Assembly (NCBI GenBank): GCA_035296325.1
Contig: DATHBD010000062.1
Span: 124,001 to 188,000 of the forward strand
Reading direction: 5' to 3'
DNA: 64,000 nt
Source: DATHBD01 sp035296325
GTDB taxonomy: Bacteria; Actinomycetota; Actinomycetes; Mycobacteriales; Micromonosporaceae
Below, in pieces: positions 58,314 to 64,000 of this stretch. The number at the start of each line of letters is the position of its first letter. The stretch's first letter is position 1. A program made the position numbers and the translations under genes. The notes under the pieces were generated by a model that worked only from the letters and a program-made list of their open reading frames with translations, did no database searches and had not been told where the DNA came from.

Positions 58314-58336
58314 AGTGTAACAACCCCCTGGGGGTA
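58314..58336 (-). promoter_or_regulatory. csoR promoter with second CsoR operator
   Basis: On the - strand TACACT (rc of 58314-58319) ends 6 nt before ATG 58307. Immediately upstream lies the palindrome ACCCCCTGGGGGT (58323-58335), matching the copZ operator in form. The operator lies between -35 and -10 positions, fitting autorepression. Confidence 0.7.
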
Positions 58337-59338
58337 TCAGCCCCGGATCGGGCGGCGGAATCCGACCGGGGGCGTGCGGTCGAGCGGCGCCATCCGGACG
58401 TTGTCCCCGGTGCGGGGCGCGTGCACGATGGTGTTGTCGCCCACATAGATGCCCATGTGGTGCAGGTCCTTGTAGTAGAAGACCAGATCGCCGGGCTTGA
58501 GCTCGGCACGACTCACCGGCTTCGTCTCCTGCCACTGCCACTTCGTGTAGTGACGAAGGCGAACGCCGACCGATCCCCAGGCGGTCAGCGTGAGGCCGGA
58601 GCAGTCGTAGCCGTTCGGGCCCGCCGAGGCCCAGATGTAGGGCTTGCCGATGAGGCTGCACGCCTTCGCCGCGGCTCTGCCACCGGCATCGCTGGTGTAC
58701 ACGGCGGGGCAGGGGCCCGTGCGGAAGGACCCGCGGGGAGCGCCGCCGGCGCCGTACGCCTGGATCCGCAGTCGCTGCAGTTCTTCGATCTTCTTCTCGA
58801 TGTGGGTCTTCTTGCCCGCGAGGTCGGCGTCCTGGGTCTTCAAGGCGGCGGCCACCTCGTCGATCTTCTTCTTCTCGGCGGCGTACTTGTCCCGCAGGTC
58901 CGCCACGTCGCTGACCTGGTCCCGCTGCGTACGCGCCAGCTGGTCCAGCATGGTCAGCTTGTCCGCGAGGGAGGTTGGCGAGCCGCCGGTCAGCACCGCG
59001 TTGAACGCCGAGTTCGGCCCGGACATGTACGCGCGGGCGGCCATGTCGCCGATCTCGCGGAGCGCCAGGTCGACCTGCAGTTGCAAGGGCTGGAGCTGCT
59101 GCTGCAGCCGGTCCGCCTCGGCCTGGTTGACCTGCAGCTGGCCGTGGACCTCGTTGTACTGCTCGATGATCGGTTCGAGCGTGTTCCACTCCGCGTCGAT
59201 CTGCGCTTCGATCTCGGCCGGGGAAGGCGCGGCGAAGGCGGTGGACTGGCCGGCGATGGCGATGCCCACCGCGGCGAGGTAACACAGGACTAATCGGATC
59301 ATGCCGGTGCCGAACCGGCGCACACGTACGACCGTCAC
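58337..59338 (-). CDS. NlpC/P60 (C40) cell-wall peptidase with coiled-coil region
   Basis: The 333-residue exported protein has a signal peptide (MIRLVLCYLAAVGIAIAGQSTAFAA), a long coiled coil (~45-215) and a C-terminal NlpC/P60 domain with catalytic Cys in NGYDCSGLTLTAW and His in HHMGIYVGDNTIVHAP. It resembles the RipA/RipC-like endopeptidases that cleave peptidoglycan stem peptides, with the coiled coil as regulator or FtsX partner. The chosen start is GTG 59338, which follows GGGAGAGGAAC; GTG 59359 would add seven residues. A c-di-AMP riboswitch sits directly upstream. Confidence 0.92.
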   Translation of the reverse strand: MTVVRVRRFGTGMIRLVLCYLAAVGIAIAGQSTAFAAPSPAEIEAQIDAEWNTLEPIIEQYNEVHGQLQVNQAEADRLQQQLQPLQLQVDLALREIGDMAARAYMSGPNSAFNAVLTGGSPTSLADKLTMLDQLARTQRDQVSDVADLRDKYAAEKKKIDEVAAALKTQDADLAGKKTHIEKKIEELQRLRIQAYGAGGAPRGSFRTGPCPAVYTSDAGGRAAAKACSLIGKPYIWASAGPNGYDCSGLTLTAWGSVGVRLRHYTKWQWQETKPVSRAELKPGDLVFYYKDLHHMGIYVGDNTIVHAPRTGDNVRMAPLDRTPPVGFRRPIRG

Positions 59339-59360
59339 TGCGCGACGTTCCTCTCCCACA

Positions 59361-59545
59361 ACCGCCGACCGGGTTAGCTGACGGGTTCGGGCGGGAAGTG
59401 CGCCCTACCGCGACGTATCGCGGATACACCCCGAGTGCGGTGGGTCCCCGGCTCGTGTGCACGATTAGACGGTGGCTTTCCGGGGTCGACCCGGGTGGTT
59501 GACCTACGACCGGCGAGCCGGAGCACACGCTACTCCCGAACAGCG
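59361..59545 (-). promoter_or_regulatory. ydaO-type c-di-AMP riboswitch
   Basis: Reading the - strand, the 3' half contains CGGTAGGGCG, CCCGAACCCGTCAGCTAACC and CGGTCGGCGG, the conserved core of the ydaO/yuaA class. The 5' half contains GGGAGTAGC and an outer stem formed by GTGTGCTCCGGCTCG with CACACGAGCCGGGG. It ends a few bases before the ribosome site of the NlpC/P60 gene. This class turns off wall-hydrolase genes in actinobacteria when c-di-AMP is high. The exact borders are estimates. Confidence 0.85.
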
Positions 59546-59670
59546 GAGAGTGAAAGTCGACGTGGCTGAACTAACCCGATACAACCACGCGAGGCGGATT
59601 TCGCGCTGCAACCTTCACCGCTCCGCTCCGTGTCGTGACGCTGCGTTGCTTCGTTGTCCGCTGTCCGGCG
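59546..59670. other. spacer upstream of the riboswitch
   Basis: No gene. It should contain the promoter for the riboswitch-controlled message; TTGTAT and TTAGTT on the - strand near 59575-59590 are possible elements but the spacing is poor. Confidence 0.4.
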
Positions 59671-60420
59671 TTACCCGGGATCCCGGCGGGTGAGGCAGTA
59701 CGGGCGACCGGTGGGATCGGTCAGCACGAGCCAGTCGGGAAAGGTCGCCTCGATCCGCGCCCCGGCCGCGACGTGCCGTTCCGCCAGCCGTTCGGTGTCC
59801 TGGCAGGCCAGGTCGATGTGGCCGGTCACCGGATCGTCTGGTCCGGCCACCGCGCGGCGCTGCAGGAGAAGACGCACAGCGACGGCATCCGGCCGGACGA
59901 GATAGCTGAACTCCGGCGGCGAGGTGTGCCGCAGTTCCCACCCCGTCACCGACTGCCAGAAGGTGCTCTCCTCCTGATACTGATCGGCCGGAATGTCCAG
60001 GCAAAGCTGGTCGAGCCGGTTCGCGCCGCCGCCGTCGTGCTCCACCGGATCGGGCACGACGGCCTCGGACTGCCACGTCACGAGGCAGAACGGAAAGCCG
60101 CCCGGGCTGGTGCAGAGCACCAGGTCGTCCGCCCGCCGGTCGACCCTCGCGCCGAGCGCGGCGACCCGGGTGGCGGCCTCCTCCATCGACTCGGTGGCGA
60201 GGTCGACGTGCAGGTCGAGGTGGCAGCCGCCGGGGCCGTCCAGGACCCGCTGCACGCGGAGGTACGCATCGCCGCGCGCCGGCAGGAGCGTCGCGAACTC
60301 GCCCGCCGGTCCGCGCCGCGCGGACAGTTCGGTGCCGGTGACCCGCTGCCAGAACGCCGTCCCGGCAGCGCACGTGTCACCCGGGAAATCGAGGAAGATG
60401 GTCAGCCACCGGATCGTCAC
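59671..60420 (-). CDS. tandem VOC-domain protein (glyoxalase-like)
   Basis: The 249-residue product starts at GTG 60420 (TIRWLTIFLDFPG). Two VOC modules follow: residues ~5-115 (GTAFWQRVTGTELSARRG, VLDGPGGCHLDLHVDLATESMEEAATRVAALGARV, DLVLCTSPGGFPFCLV) and ~125-245 (LDQLCLDIPADQYQEESTFWQSVTGWEL, PVTGHIDLACQDTERLAERHVAAGARIEA, WLVLTDPTGRPYCLTRR). Two conserved His in HLDLHVD and GHIDLAC could bind metal. It might be a dioxygenase or resistance protein; the substrate is unknown. It is divergent from the GH15 gene. Confidence 0.85.
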   Translation of the reverse strand: MTIRWLTIFLDFPGDTCAAGTAFWQRVTGTELSARRGPAGEFATLLPARGDAYLRVQRVLDGPGGCHLDLHVDLATESMEEAATRVAALGARVDRRADDLVLCTSPGGFPFCLVTWQSEAVVPDPVEHDGGGANRLDQLCLDIPADQYQEESTFWQSVTGWELRHTSPPEFSYLVRPDAVAVRLLLQRRAVAGPDDPVTGHIDLACQDTERLAERHVAAGARIEATFPDWLVLTDPTGRPYCLTRRDPG

Positions 60421-60521
60421 CCGAACAGAATGCCATCGCCGCAGATGGGTACAACGCATTGAACGTCGTGGTCGGCGATCGAACGAGGGCGACGATGCCA
60501 CTCAACTCGTAGGAGGTACCG

Positions 60522-62336
60522 ATGGCGCTCCGCATCGAGGACTATGCGCTCATCGGCGACACGCAGACCGCGGCGCTGGTGGGCAACGACGGCTCGATCG
60601 ACTGGCTGTGCCTGCCGCGGTTCGACTCCGCCGCGACCTTCGCCGCCCTACTCGGGACCGACCAGCACGGGCGCTGGCAGATCGCGCCCGCGTCGCAGGT
60701 GCGGGCGGTGCGGCGCCGGTACCGGGGCGACACGCTGGTGCTGGAGACCGAGTTCGACACCGACGAGGGCACCGTCCGATTGATCGACTTCATGCCGCCG
60801 CGCGGCGAGGCGCCGGACGTGGTCCGCATCGTCGAGGGCGTGCGCGGCCGGGTGCCGATGCGGATGGAGTTGCGCCTGCGCTTCGACTACGGCCAGGTCG
60901 TGCCGTGGGTGTACGCCGAAGAGGACGACCTGGTGGCGGTGGCGGGCCCGGACGCGGTCTGGCTCCGTACGCCGGTGCAGACCTATGGCAAGGACCTCGC
61001 CACGTACGCCGACTTCGACGTCGCGCCCGATGAGCGGACGCCGTTCGTGCTCACCTGGCGTGCCTCGCACCTGCCGCGGCCCGACCCGGTCGACCCGGTG
61101 GAGGAGCTCGGGGCGACCGAGGGGTACTGGCAGGGATGGGTGTCGGCGTGCACCTATGACGGTGAATGGCGCGACGCGGTGGTCCGCTCGCTGCTGACGC
61201 TCAAGGCACTGACCTACGCACCGACCGGCGGGATCGTGGCCGCACCCACCACGTCGTTGCCGGAGCAGCTGGGCGGCGTGCGCAACTGGGACTACCGGTA
61301 CTGCTGGCTGCGCGACGCGACCATCACCCTGCAGTCGTTGATGTACTGCGGCTTCCAGAGCGAGGCGCAGGCCTGGCGCAAGTGGCTGCTGCGCGCCATC
61401 GCCGGCGACCCGGCCGAGATGCAGATCATGTACGGGCTCGCCGGCGAGCGCCGGCTCGAGGAGTACATCGCCGACTGGCTGCCCGGCTATGACGGCAACC
61501 CGGTGCGGATCGGCAACGCCGCGGCGAAGCAGTTCCAGCTCGACGTCTACGGCGAGGTGATGGACGCGCTGCACCAGGGCCGGCGCTCCGGGCTCAAGAA
61601 GCACGATCCGTCCTGGGCGCTGCAGGTCAAGCTGATGGAGTTCGTCGAGGCGCACTGGACCGATCCGGATGAGGGGATCTGGGAGGTGCGCGGCGCCTCC
61701 AGGCACTTCACCCACTCGAAGCTGATGGCCTGGGTCGCCGCGGACCGGGCGGTCAAGGCGGTGGAGGACCACAACCTCGACGGGCCGGTGGAGCGGTGGC
61801 GCGCGCTGCGCGACGAGATCCGCGCGGAGATTCTCGAGAAGGGGTACGACGAGGAGCGCCAGACCTTCACCCAGTACTACGGTTCGAGTGAACTCGATGC
61901 GGCGCTGCTGATGGTGCCGATGGTGGGCTTCCTCCCCGCCAACGACCCGAGGGTGCGCGGCACCGTCGCCGCCATCGAGCGCGAGCTGCTCCAGGACGGC
62001 TTCGTGCAGCGGTACACCCAGATCCCGGGTGACACGGTCGACGGGCTGCCGGCCGGTGAGGGCGCGTTCCTGGCGTGCACGTTCTGGCTGGCCGACAACT
62101 ACGCGCTGATGGGTCGCCACGAGGAGGCCCGCGAGGTGTTTGAACGGCTGCTGGCCCTGCGTAACGACGTGGGTCTGCTCTCCGAGGAGTACGACCCACG
62201 GGCGCGCCGACTGGTCGGCAACTTCCCGCAGGCGTTCAGCCACGTGCCCCTCATCGACACCGCTCGCACCCTCTCCGCCGATGTCGGCCCGTCCGAGGAA
62301 CGCCAGGAGGAGGGCCTGCGCTGCTCCCGCCAGTAG
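60522..62336 (+). CDS. glycoside hydrolase family 15 protein (trehalase/glucoamylase-like)
   Basis: The 604-residue product starts at ATG 60522 after TAGGAGGT. An N-terminal beta-sandwich (LRIEDYALIGDTQTAALVGNDGSIDWLCLPRFDS) precedes an (alpha/alpha)6 barrel with VRNWDYRYCWLRDATITLQSLMYCGF, EAHWTDPDEGIWEVRGASRHFTHSKLMAWVAADRAV (general acid Glu in the WEVR region) and EGAFLACTFWLADNYALMGR (second Glu). Mycobacterial relatives are trehalases acting in the cytoplasm; others hydrolyse alpha-glucans. No signal peptide is visible, consistent with an intracellular trehalase. Confidence 0.93.
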   Translation: MALRIEDYALIGDTQTAALVGNDGSIDWLCLPRFDSAATFAALLGTDQHGRWQIAPASQVRAVRRRYRGDTLVLETEFDTDEGTVRLIDFMPPRGEAPDVVRIVEGVRGRVPMRMELRLRFDYGQVVPWVYAEEDDLVAVAGPDAVWLRTPVQTYGKDLATYADFDVAPDERTPFVLTWRASHLPRPDPVDPVEELGATEGYWQGWVSACTYDGEWRDAVVRSLLTLKALTYAPTGGIVAAPTTSLPEQLGGVRNWDYRYCWLRDATITLQSLMYCGFQSEAQAWRKWLLRAIAGDPAEMQIMYGLAGERRLEEYIADWLPGYDGNPVRIGNAAAKQFQLDVYGEVMDALHQGRRSGLKKHDPSWALQVKLMEFVEAHWTDPDEGIWEVRGASRHFTHSKLMAWVAADRAVKAVEDHNLDGPVERWRALRDEIRAEILEKGYDEERQTFTQYYGSSELDAALLMVPMVGFLPANDPRVRGTVAAIERELLQDGFVQRYTQIPGDTVDGLPAGEGAFLACTFWLADNYALMGRHEEAREVFERLLALRNDVGLLSEEYDPRARRLVGNFPQAFSHVPLIDTARTLSADVGPSEERQEEGLRCSRQ

Positions 62337-62338
62337 CA

Positions 62339-62355
62339 GGCCCGTCGCCCGGGCC
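62339..62355 (+). terminator. short GC hairpin after the GH15 gene
   Basis: GGCCCG, TCGCC loop, CGGGCC, 2 bases after the stop. A 6-bp stem without T run; weak terminator candidate. Confidence 0.4.
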
Positions 62356-62380
62356 CCGGCGGTCTGGCCGGACATGGCGG

Positions 62381-62418
62381 GAAATGATCGCGAAACAATC
62401 GACGCGGTTCCCTGAAAT
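62381..62418 (+). promoter_or_regulatory. candidate GlnR binding site upstream of the ammonium transporter
   Basis: GAAAT, N6, GAAAC, N6, CGCGG, N6, GAAAT (62381, 62392, 62403, 62414) gives the 5-6-5 repeat spacing of actinobacterial GlnR boxes; three of the four 5-mers match GAAAC-like half sites. It lies 60 bases before the amt start. amtB is a classical GlnR target, activated under nitrogen limitation. Confidence 0.45.
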
Positions 62419-62477
62419 CATCTCCCGGTTCACTGCCCGACAACATCGTTCTGGCGGGATACCAAGGAGAATCTACA

Positions 62478-63788
62478 GTGGATACTGGAAGCACCGCGTG
62501 GATGCTGGCCAGCACCGCGCTCGTCTTATTGATGGTCCCCGGCCTCGCGTTGTTCTACGGCGGCATGGTCGGCGCCAGGCGAGTACTCAACATGGTCATG
62601 ATGACCTTCGGTGCTGTCGCCGTGGTCTGTTTCCTCTGGGTCCTGTACGGCTACTCAGCGGCATTCGGCGACTCGATCGGCGGCGCCGGAATCCTCGGTA
62701 ACCCCCTGGAGGCATTCGGTCTCGGCTCGTTGATCGCCGAGGACACCGAAGCCACCATTCCGGCCGCCGTGTTCGTGGCCTTCCAGATGCTGTTCGCCGG
62801 GCTGACCACGGCGCTCATCGCCGGCGCGGTGGCCGACCGGATGAAGTTCGGCGTCTGGCTGATCTTCGCCGGCATCTGGTCCACCCTCGTCTACCTGCCC
62901 GTCGCCCACTGGGTGTTCGCGTTCGACAGCGACGCCGTCACCGGCGGCTGGATCGCCAACGACCTGAAGGCGATCGACTTCGCCGGTGGTACGGCGGTGC
63001 ACATCAACGCCGGAGCGGCTGCGCTCGCCGCCGTCCTGGTGCTCGGCAAGCGCACCGGCTGGCCGCACGCCGTCCACAAGCCGCACAACCTGCCCCTGGT
63101 GACCCTCGGCGCCGGCCTGCTGTGGTTCGGCTGGCTGGGCTTCAACGGCGGCTCGGCGCTGTCCTCCGGCAACGCCGCAGCCGTGGCGGTGCTCAACACC
63201 ATCGCGGCGGCCGCGGCAGCCGCGCTGGCGTGGATCGTGGTGGAGCGGATCAAGGGTGGCGCGATGACCTCCCTCGGCAAGGCCTCCGGCATCGTCGCGG
63301 GCCTGGTTGCCATCACCCCGGCCTGCGGCGCCGTCAATCCGCTCGGTGCACTGGCGATCGGCGTGATCGCCGGCGCGGTGTGCGCGCTGGCGGTCAACCT
63401 CAAGTACCGCCTCGGCTACGACGACTCGCTCGACGTGGTCGGCGTGCACCTGGTCGGCGGCATCGTGGGGACCCTGCTGATCGGCATCTTCGCGGTGGAC
63501 GAGGCGCCGAACGCGCGCTCCGGCCTCCTCGACGGCGGCGGGCTCGGGCTGCTCGGGGCGCAGGCGGGCGCGGCGTTCGCCGTGCTGGCGTACTCCTTCG
63601 TCGTGACCTTCGTGATCGTCAAGGTCATGCAGATGACCGTCGGCCTGCGGGTCAGCTCGGACGTCGAGCGCGACGGCATCGACACCCTGCACCGCGAGTC
63701 CGGCTACGACTTCCTCGGCCCCGGCACCTCGGCGGAGGTCGGCGAGCCGGCCTCGACCCGCACCCCGGACGCACCCGCCCGGGTGTAG
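62478..63788 (+). CDS. amt: ammonium transporter (Amt)
   Basis: The 436-residue membrane protein starts at GTG 62478 with AAGGAGA upstream and has about 11 helices: TAWMLASTALVLLMVPGLALFYGGMV, FVAFQMLFAGLTTALIAGAVADRM, DFAGGTAVHINAGAAALAAVLVLG (the Amt signature DFAGGxxVH) and LWFGWLGFNGGSALSSG. The conserved pore His pair is present (VHINAG; GVHLVGGI). It conducts ammonium or ammonia. The usual glnK-glnD partners do not follow; the next gene looks like another transporter. Confidence 0.95.
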   Translation: MDTGSTAWMLASTALVLLMVPGLALFYGGMVGARRVLNMVMMTFGAVAVVCFLWVLYGYSAAFGDSIGGAGILGNPLEAFGLGSLIAEDTEATIPAAVFVAFQMLFAGLTTALIAGAVADRMKFGVWLIFAGIWSTLVYLPVAHWVFAFDSDAVTGGWIANDLKAIDFAGGTAVHINAGAAALAAVLVLGKRTGWPHAVHKPHNLPLVTLGAGLLWFGWLGFNGGSALSSGNAAAVAVLNTIAAAAAAALAWIVVERIKGGAMTSLGKASGIVAGLVAITPACGAVNPLGALAIGVIAGAVCALAVNLKYRLGYDDSLDVVGVHLVGGIVGTLLIGIFAVDEAPNARSGLLDGGGLGLLGAQAGAAFAVLAYSFVVTFVIVKVMQMTVGLRVSSDVERDGIDTLHRESGYDFLGPGTSAEVGEPASTRTPDAPARV

Positions 63789-63803
63789 CTCCACCCTGGT
63801 CGC

Positions 63804-63848
63804 GGCTCCGGCCGTCCCGCCTGCTCCCTGGTGTGGACGGTCGGGGCC
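63804..63848 (+). terminator. hairpin after amt
   Basis: GGCTCCGGCCGTCC (63804-63817) and GGACGGTCGGGGCC (63835-63848) pair over 14 bases with two mismatches, 15 bases past the amt stop. A probable terminator, GC-rich and without T run. Confidence 0.5.
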
Positions 63849-63908
63849 GCCCTTGTCGCGGCGCAGGTGGCCTGATTCGGCCGGGCCCGATCTGGGCATC
63901 AGGACGGT

Positions 63909-64000
63909 ATGGTTCGCGCTGCCGTCTTCGGAGTGATCGCGTCGTCCGCCCTCATCATCGGAGCGGTCCTGGGGGTGTGGATCCGGCTGCCCCAGCGGCT
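63909..64000 (+). CDS. start of a membrane protein (ZIP-like), truncated by window end
   Basis: Only 30 codons are visible: MVRAAVFGVIASSALIIGAV followed by LGVWIRLPQR. One hydrophobic segment with a G/A-rich face and a basic end resembles the first helix of ZIP-family metal transporters or similar permeases. The call is weak because the rest lies outside. The ATG follows a GGACGG that is a poor ribosome site. Confidence 0.4.
   Translation, partial: MVRAAVFGVIASSALIIGAVLGVWIRLPQR

Overview
The window is very GC-rich, densely packed actinobacterial chromosome. Gene content and order point to Micromonosporaceae (Micromonospora/Salinispora type), but that family assignment is inference from recall, not a search. 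Supporting signs are the bS22-epimerase-acyltransferase-BldN-Rex-HemACDB order shared with Streptomyces and mycobacteria, GTG starts with ATGA/GTGA overlaps, many leaderless promoters, and an actinobacterial Rex/CsoR regulatory style. I found no tRNA, rRNA, CRISPR array, insertion sequence or phage gene.

Layout. 1-13.9 kb: tail of ribosomal protein bS22, an SDR epimerase, an acyltransferase, the divergent developmental sigma factor BldN with its likely membrane anti-sigma RsbN, an acyl-CoA ligase, a glutaredoxin, a HAD phosphatase, then rex-hemA-hemC-hemD and hemB. A clear Rex operator precedes rex. Two copies of a palindromic repeat (20-bp core arms, 38-nt loop) flank this heme operon. 14.0-21.7 kb: a six-gene translationally coupled exopolysaccharide cluster, the most interesting item. 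It joins a UDP-hexose 4-epimerase, a secreted Agd3/CE18-like deacetylase, a PelF-type glycosyltransferase, a polytopic membrane protein, a spherulin-4 (Sph3/GH135-like) protein and a GH114 polygalactosaminidase. This is the logic of bacterial Pel and fungal galactosaminogalactan combined. 21.7-30.1 kb: GNAT enzyme, lytic transglycosylase, FmdB zinc ribbon, a cyclase/NB-ARC protein, and 2-oxoacid:ferredoxin oxidoreductase KorAB.

30.4-45.4 kb: fasciclin lipoprotein, membrane molybdopterin oxidoreductase, an orphan NuoA, then a block colinear with M. tuberculosis Rv1207-Rv1232c: FolP2, DivIVA-like, SRPBCC, Tag, a frameshifted enoyl-CoA hydratase, DUF3117, leucyl aminopeptidase, O-methyltransferase (apparent ATC start), HtrA, TatB, Mrp, DUF1003 and an MgtE-N/CBS protein. 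The sigE-rseA pair that sits between the methyltransferase and htrA in M. tuberculosis is absent. 45.5-54.3 kb: a nitrilase-family remnant, a VOC protein with a Cys/His tail, a giant secreted GH35 beta-galactosidase, an AI-2E transporter, release factor 3 and an acyltransferase.

54.4-64 kb: a copper-resistance set (CopA, a His-rich secreted protein, CopZ, CsoR) with two visible CsoR-type operators, a NlpC/P60 wall hydrolase behind a ydaO-type c-di-AMP riboswitch, a tandem VOC protein, a GH15 enzyme, an ammonium transporter with a GlnR-like upstream box, and the start of a membrane protein that runs off the end.
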